Notes: generated by a model not told the origin, from the sequence alone. Positions 35,734 through 45,400 are shown, counted from the stretch's first letter. The stretch is 64,000 nt of DNA from Candidatus Brocadia sinica JPN1 (GCF_000949635.1 NZ_BAFN01000001.1:1984001-2048000), one strand, 5' to 3'. Made by a program: numbers and translations.

Positions 35734-37445
35734 CTGTTTTTCAGTTCAAAAATAAAACCCATAAAAGATGAAAATCGAATATTTGATTTATCGGCTGATT
35801 CAAAATCTACAATTAATTGATATTTTTCTGAGAAAAAATTGAGAAAGTTAGTTAAATTAAAAAACCACGCGGGATAACTTGCATCATATATTTCGGGAGG
35901 GACTTTTTGCACGGTTATTCGATCCCCTCCCCTCTGTAAGAAAGGTGTTCTGTCTATAATGATATGTTCAAATCTATTTTTTATAATTGTTTCCAGCAAG
36001 GCATAAGGGTATGGAATGTATTGAAGCACACTTGACAAAAGTATTGCTTGTGGATTCTCTTTTATGATGCATTCATTGAAATCAAAGTAAAATTTTAAAT
36101 TATCATTTTCAAAAAACTTTTTCCCAACTTGCACAAAATGTTCCTGTTCCACAATACACCATTTTAATTCACTTAAATGGCTTAAAAAAAGTTTATTTTG
36201 AAAATACGATGTGCCTAAAGACCCACCGAAATCTAATAAAGTGAGCCTATTATTATTCCGCGATGCAATCCATAGCAACCCCCCTAATAAAGGCCATGAA
36301 TATTGGACTTTATCAAACAAGACAGAGTCCCGTTCACCAGATGCTTCACCGTTTTTGACTTTTAAAAGAGCATCTGTAACCTTTTTGAGAATGATTTCCG
36401 AATCATATCCGGCAGAAGCCTTTTTGGCTGCTTCCCAATCAGAATAATTTCCAAAAAAACCATATTTTGCTGTTTTATTTTTGTAAATTTTAAAAATAAC
36501 AGGTGGAGTAATTTCGCGTATGATTTGGCCAATCGTAGTTTTTTTACATATCTTTGACACTTTACCGAAAATCTTACCAAACAAGGAAACAGAAGAGAAT
36601 TTGTTTGTTCTAAAATAGTCTTCAAATATTTTTAGGGCAGATTCGTTTTCTATTATAGGAATGTGCTCGATCCGAATAGGTTTCTTAGCGATTGCCGTGT
36701 TAAAAATATCCGTTGCAGAGCAATGCGTTCCACTTTCATCATTTCCGGTATTATGGATCAACGACATGCCAGGATATAAGGTAAGCTTTTCTTTTAAAAA
36801 TAATGAAGCGTACCATCGGATTGCCCAGGAATGATTCTTCCCTTTAGCCTGATCTTTCAACATTCTTGTGTACGGGTATGTGCCGTTCAGATCAAACTTT
36901 CTCAGAAGATTATTTTTCTTCAATTCATATAAAAGCTTACTTCCATCTGTTTCAAACAAATTCCAGCCTTTTTTCCAAGTAGCCCATCCCCAACAGTCAG
37001 CGCCTCTTAAAAAAAATGTTTCTGGAAGTTGAGATTTAACTGGATAAATATAACCATGAATACTTGCAACCTTTTCCTCATCTTCATAAAATTCCAAGGC
37101 TTCATTCATGAATCTCAAAAAGTATGGGGAACTGATCATATCATCTTCAAGCACAATGATTCTGCTATAACGATTAATTATTTCTGTAACACCTGTAATA
37201 ATGGAATTCCCAAGGCCGAGGTTTTGTTCTCTCTCTACGATGTTGACGCTCTTAAAGCCTGAGATCGTTTTGATATACTTGCGTACCGCCAATACTTTTT
37301 CTTTATCAACTTCAGACTTTGGACCGTCTGAAAACACAAAAAGCTCGCTCGATTCTGCCAACTCGTTTTTCTTCAATGCCTCAACACTCTGGCGTAAATG
37401 ATAAGGACGATTATAAACAAACAATGCAATTGGCGCTAATTTCAC
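35730..37445 (-). CDS. Fusion of a GT2-like sugar transferase with a TIGR04325-type methyltransferase
   Basis: 571 residues, two domains. Residues 1-250 are a GT-A sugar transferase: APIALFVYNRPYHLRQSVEA, FSDGPKSEVDKEKV, LEDDMISSPYFLRFM and WGWATWKKGW. Residues 310-571 match the TIGR04325 putative methyltransferase type: KYGFFGNYSDWEAAKKAS, LLDFGGSLGTSYFQNK (SAM motif) and PYALLETIIKNRFEHIIIDR. The fusion suggests that one product is glycosylated and methylated by the same polypeptide. It overlaps the next gene by 4 bp. Confidence 0.8.
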   Translation of the reverse strand: MKLAPIALFVYNRPYHLRQSVEALKKNELAESSELFVFSDGPKSEVDKEKVLAVRKYIKTISGFKSVNIVEREQNLGLGNSIITGVTEIINRYSRIIVLEDDMISSPYFLRFMNEALEFYEDEEKVASIHGYIYPVKSQLPETFFLRGADCWGWATWKKGWNLFETDGSKLLYELKKNNLLRKFDLNGTYPYTRMLKDQAKGKNHSWAIRWYASLFLKEKLTLYPGMSLIHNTGNDESGTHCSATDIFNTAIAKKPIRIEHIPIIENESALKIFEDYFRTNKFSSVSLFGKIFGKVSKICKKTTIGQIIREITPPVIFKIYKNKTAKYGFFGNYSDWEAAKKASAGYDSEIILKKVTDALLKVKNGEASGERDSVLFDKVQYSWPLLGGLLWIASRNNNRLTLLDFGGSLGTSYFQNKLFLSHLSELKWCIVEQEHFVQVGKKFFENDNLKFYFDFNECIIKENPQAILLSSVLQYIPYPYALLETIIKNRFEHIIIDRTPFLQRGGDRITVQKVPPEIYDASYPAWFFNLTNFLNFFSEKYQLIVDFESADKSNIRFSSFMGFIFELKNR

Positions 37446-37454
37446 GTTATTATA

Positions 37455-38372
37455 TCACTTTGTTGAGTTGAATTTATTAGTCGCTATAACTCGAGTTACA
37501 ATAATTTTTAACAACATTTTTATTTTATTTAGTAAAAATTTATGCATTGTAATCGGTTGTTTGTGTTTGTAGATTCTGCTTATATAATTCTTTGCATTAC
37601 CCTGACAATGTAAAACATTAAATTTTATTTTATCTTTGTTTTCAAAGACTGACCCATAAGGAATGGTATTAATCCACTCAATCTTTTTTGCCCCATAACG
37701 CATCTCATAGAGCAGTTGCCCATTTGTAGGTACATTAAAATTATCATCATATGTAGAATTATTAATTATATCCGTTGTCTCTCCAATTTTGGCGTGTTTG
37801 TTCAACCTATATAAACGAAAAGCAGTCATATCACAGACTCCTCCAGGAAGGCCTTCACTTTGACGAATTCTGTAATGATCGACCATTTTGTTGTAATTTT
37901 CATTGTCCTTTCCCGTGTACATATTCATAATAAATTGACAGAAATGCTCAAGTGAAGCTGTATTATTCCAAAAAGAACAATGCCCTGAGCTTCCTGTGGA
38001 TAAAGTAAAATCGAATTCCTTAAATTTTTTAAATTCCTCTTCAATATTGAAGTAAACCAGAACATCGGAATCGGCATGGAAAAATTTTTCAATTGTATTT
38101 GATATCAAAAAATCTTTTAAGATAAACCATCTTTGAAAACAAAAAAGCTCAAAATCATAAGGATTAGTAGAAAAATGTTTATAATACCTTTTAAAATTTA
38201 TTGCATCTCTATCGTACTCTAATATATTGTGGTGATCTATAAAATCATATGTATTGTTACTTTCGTCTCCAATTAAATGTATAACTGTTTTGGGATTGAA
38301 TTTCTTAGCTTGCCTTAAGCTATAGCCAAGAAAATCTGGATTGCCTTTATGAATAAAAATAATATTATACAC
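37455..38372 (-). CDS. Putative glycosyltransferase
   Basis: 305 residues. MYNIIFIHKGNPDFLGYSLR resembles a GT-A N-terminus, and KFFHADSDVLVYFNI contains a DxD motif (DSD). CSFWNNTASLEHFCQFIMNM and GGVCDMTAFRLY complete a pattern seen in uncharacterised polysaccharide-locus proteins. The codons are very AT-rich. Donor and acceptor unknown. Confidence 0.6.
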   Translation of the reverse strand: MYNIIFIHKGNPDFLGYSLRQAKKFNPKTVIHLIGDESNNTYDFIDHHNILEYDRDAINFKRYYKHFSTNPYDFELFCFQRWFILKDFLISNTIEKFFHADSDVLVYFNIEEEFKKFKEFDFTLSTGSSGHCSFWNNTASLEHFCQFIMNMYTGKDNENYNKMVDHYRIRQSEGLPGGVCDMTAFRLYRLNKHAKIGETTDIINNSTYDDNFNVPTNGQLLYEMRYGAKKIEWINTIPYGSVFENKDKIKFNVLHCQGNAKNYISRIYKHKQPITMHKFLLNKIKMLLKIIVTRVIATNKFNSTK

Positions 38373-38524
38373 TTTGTAACAATTTAGAATTTTGAAATTT
38401 TTTGTAAGTGGTTACCTCATAGAACTTAAGTTTTTTGAGGCATTTTAAGTTAAACAATATAAACTATTGATTTATATTTCTTAGCAGGTATTTTTTAAAA
38501 ACTGAAGTAATGCAAGAGTGCATA

Positions 38525-39742
38525 TTAGAGCAATTCGCACATCATTTGTTTTTTAAAATATGAAAATCCATTTATTTGCAAAGAAGCAATATAAGCTAAT
38601 AAACTTGTATTTATATTCAACGGTAGGTACCGATAACTGTATGAGGATAAACGATTATCACATTCCTGATATAATACATCCTGTGCAAAAGTGTTCCATC
38701 GCCCGTAAGGCATCAAGTCTAATGTCATTCCCGCATGGGCAGAAGGCAACAACATATTAGAGCCATGAACTCCAATAACCAAACGACTTTCAGCGTAAGT
38801 TCTGCATGCTTCACGCTCTAAATCTTCGTTAAACTGATTAATTCTTAGGTCATCAATCCACTTAGGAAACTTTGTGGACGTACCTAGTCCTGCAATTGTG
38901 AATTTGGCATTTTGTATTTTATTACGTAGGAAGGAAAATAATTTACAAATCTTGTAATTTTGCCAGTAAAGTAAGGGTTTCATACAGTTCAACTTGCGTG
39001 CGACTCTTAATGAAAAGTCGTGGCTCCACCAGGGACGATCTTCCCGCCATATAAATGTAATTCTAAAATCTACTCGTTTAAAGTCGTGCTTATCAATTCC
39101 TGTAAAGTTTGTAATGTTAAAATCTTTGGGATGTGAGTGAGCACGGCTCACATAAATTTCTACGAAACGCTCTGATTCCTTTTGTATCAACTGGTCCAAA
39201 AGTGGGTAATGATTTTGAGCCTTTGAAAGTGGAATATTCACAGTCCATGCTTCGGCGACTCCTTGCGGTACCAACCAACGTAAAAATATTGGTACTATTA
39301 TTATAAGACCAAATTCTGGATTATTTTTGATGTATGATTCAGCATTTAACAACTTTAGAAGGCTATGTCCATATAGGTAGTCAATACAATTAAGTATAAT
39401 AACTCTTTTAAACTCTTGAAATTTTTCGACTTTAAATTCAATATCCGAATCCGTTTGGGGATTTTGTAAAGATTTCAGCAAAGGCATTCCAAACCAGCAT
39501 TTTGGCTTGTCGTCTCCAAACAGCGCATTCTTTCTTAAATCAACCTGATAAGGCATATACAGGGCATGGCCAACTTTCAAATCCTCAATGATTTCAGCAT
39601 GGCAGTGGCGACAGTTCGATACAACACAAATGTGAATGCCCTGCCACAATACTTTTTTAGGTGTGAGTACCTTGCCACAATAAGGACAATTCGACCGATG
39701 CTGAATATCCGGTTTAATCTGGATCAATTTTTTTTCTTCCAA
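38525..39742 (-). CDS. Zinc-ribbon protein with GT61-like C-terminal domain
   Basis: 405 residues. Four Cys in CPYCGKVL (res 19-22) and CRHCHAEI (about 43-46) form a rubredoxin-like zinc ribbon, unusual for a glycan enzyme. The C-terminal half has FTIAGLGTSTKFPKWIDD and RLVIGVHGSNMLLPSAHAG, the latter like the G-V-H-G-A/S motif of GT61 (DUF563) transferases. The 5' end overlaps the methyltransferase gene by 29 bp. A role in transferring a sugar to a carrier is an inference. Confidence 0.55.
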   Translation of the reverse strand: MEEKKLIQIKPDIQHRSNCPYCGKVLTPKKVLWQGIHICVVSNCRHCHAEIIEDLKVGHALYMPYQVDLRKNALFGDDKPKCWFGMPLLKSLQNPQTDSDIEFKVEKFQEFKRVIILNCIDYLYGHSLLKLLNAESYIKNNPEFGLIIIVPIFLRWLVPQGVAEAWTVNIPLSKAQNHYPLLDQLIQKESERFVEIYVSRAHSHPKDFNITNFTGIDKHDFKRVDFRITFIWREDRPWWSHDFSLRVARKLNCMKPLLYWQNYKICKLFSFLRNKIQNAKFTIAGLGTSTKFPKWIDDLRINQFNEDLEREACRTYAESRLVIGVHGSNMLLPSAHAGMTLDLMPYGRWNTFAQDVLYQECDNRLSSYSYRYLPLNINTSLLAYIASLQINGFSYFKKQMMCELL

Positions 39743-40667
39743 CTAGATAATAATTTTCTTTCAGATGATCGATTTCGTAATTCCACCAAAAATAATCTGT
39801 TCTCTTTCTTGTCAATTCTACAAAATAATCTAAATTGCTAATCTCTCCAAATTTTTTTTGATAACCGATCAGGTAATATTGAACGTTCGGAACGAGATCA
39901 AATATTTTCTTTCTAAAGCTTATAGGGATTTCACTGATAGACCATGTAGCAATAAAAAAATTAGTGTCCATTTGGTCTGATAGTTGTTTTGCCAGTTCCT
40001 CGAAATCTGAAAGCAGTACTATACTTTTTTCAATATTTGATGTAGTCTTTCTTGTAATTTTAGATGGGATACCCACGGAACTAATAAAATATTCCTGCAA
40101 AGCCGTAAACTCTGGTAAATCAAAGATAATATAACGCCCATTAAAACCTAATTGATGAATTAACCTGCACATACTACCGTATCCAGCACCAAACTCCAAA
40201 ATTTGTGACATATTTTCTATAGAGCACGATGTCTTTAGAAGTAACTGCGAAAGATGATAAGCGTGATGTATAAGAGTCCCGCTACTTTCTTTAAATGCCC
40301 AATAAGGTCTTGGATTTCCAACAGGGGATTCTTTGATCGCTTCCTTCCATCGACTCCAGACAGGAAGTTTTTGCATAAATTTAAGTACTTCAATGGGTGG
40401 CTCATAAAGCATCGTGTTTTTTATAACTTTCCAGTCAGTAAAATACCTTGGATCATTGTTCAATATCGATTCTCTGATTTGAGTTTTATTATTAAACCAG
40501 CAGGAATCAATTTCTAAATCCAACGAGGTATTTATCTTCGCAAGGCTAGTAATTCTTGAACGAAGATTACTAATTAAAATTTGTTCATCAATAGAAGGTG
40601 GATTTAATTTTGTTTTCTTGTATGTAAAATTGAAGAAAATCCTTTTGGCTTTTTCAAAAAAATTCAC
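39714..40667 (-). CDS. Putative sugar O-methyltransferase
   Basis: 317 residues. ILEFGAGYGSMCRLIHQLGF is SAM motif I, FDLPEFTALQEYF and FFIATWSISEIPISFRKKIF follow the TIGR04371-type sugar O-methyltransferase layout, and WFNNKTQIRESILNNDPRYF is an N-terminal signature. It overlaps the zinc-ribbon gene by 29 bp. Confidence 0.75.
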   Translation of the reverse strand: MNFFEKAKRIFFNFTYKKTKLNPPSIDEQILISNLRSRITSLAKINTSLDLEIDSCWFNNKTQIRESILNNDPRYFTDWKVIKNTMLYEPPIEVLKFMQKLPVWSRWKEAIKESPVGNPRPYWAFKESSGTLIHHAYHLSQLLLKTSCSIENMSQILEFGAGYGSMCRLIHQLGFNGRYIIFDLPEFTALQEYFISSVGIPSKITRKTTSNIEKSIVLLSDFEELAKQLSDQMDTNFFIATWSISEIPISFRKKIFDLVPNVQYYLIGYQKKFGEISNLDYFVELTRKRTDYFWWNYEIDHLKENYYLVGRKKIDPD

Positions 40668-40799
40668 TGTTACGAACCTCCAATTAATGACCTTAAACCA
40701 CTCGAACTATGATCATAAAAACACCTTAGTCTTATCGTAGTAGTAACTTCTTGGGAATGTAAAGAGTCTGTAGTCTGAGATATAAATAGATATGGAATG

Positions 40800-41516
40800 T
40801 TATTTTCTATCCAAATTAAAGAGATTATTAGCAATTTTCTTCGGGAATCTAACGCATTTTTTCAAGTCCTGACAAATCAATGCAAGTCCTTTTCTGAAGT
40901 TGGTTGTATCGCAATTTTCCCAAAGTTTAGTATTTATCTGTTGACAATATTGTGCAACTATTGACTTTGCGAAGATAGGCACTGCGATTATAACATCTTC
41001 AATGATCACAATATACCTACCATTATGTACCGAGGTAAGGGAGTTTGATATCATAGAAATATCCGGCCATTGATCAATCAAATGGGGGCGAGGTGGAGGA
41101 GACATAAATAGACGCGCATCATCAATGAAAATAAAATTATCGTATGAAGACTTATTTATTGTCTCAATCTCTTGAATTAATGGACATTCATCCCCTTTTC
41201 CATACGACTGGCCTCCACACCAATGGGCGTCAAGCCAGAAGATAGCCGGCGCGCCAATATTAGATAGAATTTCAGGAAGCTTATGCTTGGTATCTCCATA
41301 CAAAAACTCAATATTGTTAATGTATCCGTATTTTTGCTTGGTTTGTCTATATATGCTATCAGAGCGTTCGATCGTTACAACTTTTTCAAATAATTTACTA
41401 GCCCAGTAAGCTGTATCACCAAGAAAAGTTCCTGATTCTATGAACTTTGTAATTCTAAAAGTCCTTCTTAACTCACAAACCAACTCAGTTGGAGGTCCCA
41501 TCCGAACAATTCCCAT
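40800..41516 (-). CDS. Methyltransferase-like protein
   Basis: 238 residues. KFIESGTFLGDTAYWASKLF, VVTIERSDSIYRQTKQKYG and IFWLDAHWCGGQSYGKGDEC form the pattern of class I SAM-binding proteins common in glycan loci (E-S-G-T-x-x-G-D-T motif, D-A-H-W). Specific substrate not deducible. It is 16 bp from the flippase gene. Confidence 0.6.
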   Translation of the reverse strand: MGIVRMGPPTELVCELRRTFRITKFIESGTFLGDTAYWASKLFEKVVTIERSDSIYRQTKQKYGYINNIEFLYGDTKHKLPEILSNIGAPAIFWLDAHWCGGQSYGKGDECPLIQEIETINKSSYDNFIFIDDARLFMSPPPRPHLIDQWPDISMISNSLTSVHNGRYIVIIEDVIIAVPIFAKSIVAQYCQQINTKLWENCDTTNFRKGLALICQDLKKCVRFPKKIANNLFNLDRK

Positions 41517-41532
41517 TTACATCTCCTGCCCT

Positions 41533-42876
41533 TTACCTAAACCTCATTTCCCATGGAGTTGCCATTGCTTTTAGCATTATTCTAAGATTCTTTCGTACTT
41601 TCTCATGAAAAAAATCGACAAAAAAAACAGTGACAAAGAAAGATGCGATTGTTGCCAAAATTGCACCTCTAGATGCATACCTTGGGATTAACAAATAGTT
41701 TAAGCCTATATTCGTTATGGCCCCACTTATGGCAGTAAAAAGAGCATATTTAAACAGATTTTCATTTGTAATAAATAAGCTCTTTGCCACTCCAAAATTT
41801 GCAAAAAATAATCTTATGCTAAACAAAGCAAGTAACGCTCCTGCCATTTTGTATTCATTACCAAATAATGTTATTACAATTTGATTTGAAAATACATAAA
41901 TGGGAATTGCAGTAACTAAGAACAAAAGAAACATAAGACGATAAATATTAAGAAGTCTTTCGTAATAGAGTGATTCATTTTCTACCTTTGCACTCGATAC
42001 TTTAGGTAAAACGGAACTGTAGATTATCATTGGTATAAACCCGAAAACTTCAATTAATCGCATTGCTGCCGAATATTGCCCTACTTCTGTATCGCCGACC
42101 ATTTCACCAAGCATAACCTGATCAATCCTTGCTTGAATATAAATGGCAATTCCGGATAGAATCAGCGGCCAACTATCATTTACCAGCATTTTCGATCGAG
42201 AAATGGTAGCAATCCATGTTTTTACATAAAATCCGTTGATTCGATATACTATTACAAGTCCTACTGATCCAATGACGATTTCTGCCAACCCCGCCCAGGC
42301 GAAAACAATAAGCGGTGCTTTCACAAGGATTAAAACAATCTTGACTAGGGTAATGAGTAAAAAAGCTACATTTTTAGCATATACTGTATATTTTGACTGA
42401 ACCTGCGATTGAAACCAGAAGTCTATGACATCGAATGCCTGAAAAATCATTCCTGCTGCCGTGATGCCCACCAGCCAGCGGGTCAGGTTCTCGTGAGGAC
42501 GTAACAAGGAAACAGCTACCACTGCTAATATGAGTGTTGATACACCTCCTAAGAGCTTGAGCACAAAAGCAGTTCCAAGTATTTCTTCCTTGCAAGAAGG
42601 GTCACGCACAATGTTGCGAACCACAATCCCATCCAACCCCAGGGTGGCAAATGTACTAAATAGTGCAACAAAGGAAAGTGCATAGTTATAAAGACCAAAT
42701 TGCTCTGGCCCAAGATACCGGGCAACCCATACCCCAACTAGCAACCCCACGCCCATACGTAGTATTTTATCGACAAAGAGCCACCCTGTGTTTGCGAGTA
42801 TCTTTTGTAAGGCAGTACGACCCTCTAACCGGATACTAATAAACTGTGGTAGGAGTTTAGTTAAAATATAATTCAT
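41533..42876 (-). CDS. Oligosaccharide flippase (Wzx/polysaccharide biosynthesis protein)
   Basis: 447 residues with about 12-14 transmembrane helices of the MOP superfamily. The N-terminus NTGWLFVDKILRMGVGLLVG and GLYNYALSFVALFSTFATLG are typical of Wzx/RfbX flippases, which move lipid-linked glycan units across the inner membrane. It precedes (in transcription) the methyltransferase and glycosyltransferase genes and partners with the polymerase/ligase at 12-15 kb. Confidence 0.9.
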   Translation of the reverse strand: MNYILTKLLPQFISIRLEGRTALQKILANTGWLFVDKILRMGVGLLVGVWVARYLGPEQFGLYNYALSFVALFSTFATLGLDGIVVRNIVRDPSCKEEILGTAFVLKLLGGVSTLILAVVAVSLLRPHENLTRWLVGITAAGMIFQAFDVIDFWFQSQVQSKYTVYAKNVAFLLITLVKIVLILVKAPLIVFAWAGLAEIVIGSVGLVIVYRINGFYVKTWIATISRSKMLVNDSWPLILSGIAIYIQARIDQVMLGEMVGDTEVGQYSAAMRLIEVFGFIPMIIYSSVLPKVSSAKVENESLYYERLLNIYRLMFLLFLVTAIPIYVFSNQIVITLFGNEYKMAGALLALFSIRLFFANFGVAKSLFITNENLFKYALFTAISGAITNIGLNYLLIPRYASRGAILATIASFFVTVFFVDFFHEKVRKNLRIMLKAMATPWEMRFR

Positions 42877-43211
42877 TACGATTTTGGAAGTGACTGATTT
42901 TCGAAGGTCAAGGTTGAGATTGAAAAGATATTAGGTTAAGGCTAAGGTTGAGTCTTTTTTTTCTGAAGAATAAGTAAACAGTAAGAATCAAGCAGTCGAG
43001 AGAAAACGGCTGATTTAAAATTTCCTTAATCTCAAATCTGATAGAGGAATCGGCACGAAAAAATATATCCACTTTTTGCAGTTTTTTCATTTCCCCTTTT
43101 CGTTAACGACAAAAGAACGTTGCCATTTCAAAGGAGCGGAGCAACTGAGAAATCTTAAGATTCCTATAGTTATTATTTACTTCTTCGATCACAATATGGA
43201 AACAGTGCATA
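42877..43211. other. 335-bp region without a supported gene
   Basis: Spacer between the HicBA pair and the flippase. A short minus-strand frame (42908-43090) begins with KVDIFFRADSSIRFEI, which faintly resembles the N-terminus of PseG-like nonulosonate enzymes but then diverges. The promoter of the flippase operon may lie here. Confidence 0.3.
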
Positions 43212-43430
43212 TTACTTAACCTTTAAGAATTCATCAACAGTTATCCCGCTTTTCCTTATTAATCCCCTTAATAAACCAGGCGCTAATTCCTTATGATTAG
43301 GAATCGATAAGGTTGGTCTTGACTCATGATACAATATCATGTGACTGCCGGTTTGATGGTCAAGGACATAGCCAAACTTCTGAAAAATTTTCGTTGCTTC
43401 TTTACCAGAAATGTTGGAAAGAATACCCAT
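43212..43430 (-). CDS. hicA: HicA mRNA interferase toxin
   Basis: 72 residues. GKEATKIFQKFGYVLDHQTGSHMILYH contains the catalytic His of the double-stranded RNA-binding HicA fold (GSHMIL), and SIPNHKELAPGLLRGLIRKS is the family C-terminus. It begins directly after the hicB stop (0-bp gap). Confidence 0.93.
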   Translation of the reverse strand: MGILSNISGKEATKIFQKFGYVLDHQTGSHMILYHESRPTLSIPNHKELAPGLLRGLIRKSGITVDEFLKVK

Positions 43431-43649
43431 TTAAACAGTAACCTCTCCCAGGAATACCTCCTTTTCTTCTATGACTTCAAATCTCCCGTGTTTTTTTTCT
43501 ACCTCCAACCACCCCCTGATTGCGTCTTTGATATTATTTAATGCCTCGTCTAATGTCTTGCCCTGACTCATGCATCCAACAAGTTCAGGCACATCAACTA
43601 CATATCCATCATATTCTGAGTCATAACTTATTATAACCTTAAATTTCAT
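43431..43649 (-). CDS. hicB: HicB antitoxin
   Basis: 72 residues. YDSEYDGYVVDVPELVGCMSQGKTLDEALNNIKDAI is the degenerate RNase H-like HicB fold. There is no C-terminal DNA-binding extension, so it is the short form. Antitoxin-first order with hicA. Confidence 0.93.
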   Translation of the reverse strand: MKFKVIISYDSEYDGYVVDVPELVGCMSQGKTLDEALNNIKDAIRGWLEVEKKHGRFEVIEEKEVFLGEVTV

Positions 43650-43986
43650 AATTACCTCCTTGTGCTTCTTTTCTCATAGGATTTCTTTTGTTAACAGGAG
43701 ACGTGGAGCCATCTTGTAAGTGGTATTATGTAAATTTGTAAATTGTAATGAAGAAATAGTAAGTTGTAAAATAGGAAATCGAACCCGAGTGTTCCAAACA
43801 CTTATCAAACTTAGTTTAAAGTGGATAATTGACATCTCCACTCCCAATTTACGCTATAGGGTTTCTGGCTATCCTCTTCACAATAATTTCGCACTTGTTC
43901 ATCTGTCTCCTTTATTCAATTGCTTCATAAATAAACAAGTTATTTTTCTTATCTTGATAAACCTTATCATTATTTGGGTGTCTGAT
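43650..43986. other. 337-bp region with no recognised gene
   Basis: AT-rich spacer between hicB and a nucleotidyltransferase gene. GGAGGTAATT just 5' of hicB on the minus strand is its ribosome-binding site. No structured element or coding frame is convincing. Confidence 0.4.
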
Positions 43987-44502
43987 CTAGCTATGGTTCC
44001 TTAAAAATCGGCAAAAAGATTCTATCTCTTCTATAAATTTTTCTAATACAGGCTCAAAATGGATAGACAATGCCTCTAGCCTTTTCTCCACAATCTCCAG
44101 CTGCCATCGTGTACCGAAGATACTAAAGTCTTCCATCTGAAATATAGCTTCGTCGAGTAAAGCAGCATACCTGTTTTGATCTCTGATAAATACGGGTATC
44201 CCAAGGACCATTGCATTATAATAAAGCATAGGTTTTCTGAAATCCAAAAAGACAGGGATGATATTTACCTCTAACTTTATTCTTCCCATGAAAGAAAGTG
44301 TTATATCTGTTATCTTCCTAAAAACCTTATCTTCGTCATCTGTTTCAGAGAAAACGATAGCAATATCTACATCCGAAGTTTCTTTTGGATATCCTCTTGC
44401 CCATGAACCATAGAGAAAGGCCATTTCGATTCTGTAAGTGTCAGCGGTTTCTTTAAAATAGTTTTCCAATATGTTTTGTAGCTCACGCTGTGAGTATAAC
44501 AT
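43987..44502 (-). CDS. MNT-type nucleotidyltransferase-domain protein
   Basis: 171 residues. FLYGSWARGYPKETSDVDIAIVF is a complete minimal nucleotidyltransferase motif (Gly-Ser, Asp-x-Asp). The C-terminal half (FQMEDFSIFGTRWQLEIVEK and EKFIEEIESFCRFL) is helical. It is probably an antitoxin-type enzyme, but no HEPN partner gene is adjacent. Confidence 0.78.
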   Translation of the reverse strand: MLYSQRELQNILENYFKETADTYRIEMAFLYGSWARGYPKETSDVDIAIVFSETDDEDKVFRKITDITLSFMGRIKLEVNIIPVFLDFRKPMLYYNAMVLGIPVFIRDQNRYAALLDEAIFQMEDFSIFGTRWQLEIVEKRLEALSIHFEPVLEKFIEEIESFCRFLRNHS

Positions 44503-44706
44503 GTCTGTTAGCTTTTAGTGGACAGTAAACAGTAGGGATAGACAGAAAACGGGTAAAGGGCATAAGGCTTAAAGCAAAGACGAAACTGTTCAATGAGTGC
44601 AAACCGTTCAAGCCGGTGAGAAAACAGATAAAAAGGTTCAGGTTGAGAGTAAGACCTAATTTTCATTGACATATTCCGCAAGCCTGCAAACTGACGACCT
44701 ACACAT

Positions 44707-45060
44707 CTAATCGGCAAAAATCTTTCTCATCCATTCACGCATTTTTCGTGCGCTCTGCAATGCCCTTTCAGCATCTTCTCTTTTCATAAATAACACCTTT
44801 CCGGTTCTGGCTATAGCGGTCAAAAAGGAAAATTTTTCCTGCATAAGAGCATGAAATTCATCGGGGGTATAAACAAATAAATCTATTCCGACCGTCGGTT
44901 TGATTATACGAGATACTTCCAATATCCTGTCTAAAGGCCGTTTTGTTGTCTTTTTGACTATAAGCAGGTCAATATCACTCCATTCGTGAATATCCCCCCC
45001 GGACAGAGAACCAAAAAGAATTACCTTCTCCAGCCCATAATCTCTTTTGAGGAGTTCCAC
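44707..45060 (-). CDS. MNT-type nucleotidyltransferase-domain protein, possibly with a lost start
   Basis: 117 residues from a GTG at 45060. ILFGSLSGGDIHEWSDIDLLIV is the active-site block, and KREDAERALQSARKMREW is a C-terminal helix. The frame extends upstream through NLLEEELSRI to a stop at 45099 without ATG, so the real start may be mutated or a rare codon. No HEPN partner. Confidence 0.65.
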   Translation of the reverse strand: MELLKRDYGLEKVILFGSLSGGDIHEWSDIDLLIVKKTTKRPLDRILEVSRIIKPTVGIDLFVYTPDEFHALMQEKFSFLTAIARTGKVLFMKREDAERALQSARKMREWMRKIFAD

Positions 45061-45195
45061 AATACGGCTTAATTCTTCTTCTAACAGATTCTTTCTCTAT
45101 TCAACGGTAAATAATTTCATTTCGAGACCTTTGAACTTTTTATATTTTCATCGAGTTTCATAGTTTATTTGGTCTATAGAAATTTTTCCAATGGA

Positions 45196-45400
45196 CTATT
45201 CCTTTTTGTAAATGATATCGAATACCTGGTACTTCGTCTGTATCGGGACACTGCCTTCAGTAATGAGAAGTAAATCGATATCGGAATTTTCGAGAAAATC
45301 ACCTCTTGCCTTTGATCCATAAAGTATTGCCTTCTTTTATAACAGGATAATTTAACTGGAATATATTTATCGCATCGGTCTTTTTCACCTGAAAATCTTC
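45196..45400 (-). pseudogene. Decayed nucleotidyltransferase-domain gene
   Basis: The minus strand encodes EDFQVKKTDAINIFQLNYPV, then after a frameshift AILYGSKARGDFLENSDIDL followed by LLITEGSVPIQTKYQVFDII and a stop at 45196-45198. The GSKARG...DID motif is intact but the gene is truncated at both ends, one of three such genes within 1.5 kb. Confidence 0.75.

Noticed and set aside
42908-43090. Possible pseG-like N-terminus (IFFRADSSIRFEI)
   Set aside because: Only about 15 residues resemble PseG/SpsG and the diagnostic GxGHxxR motif is absent, so chance similarity cannot be excluded.
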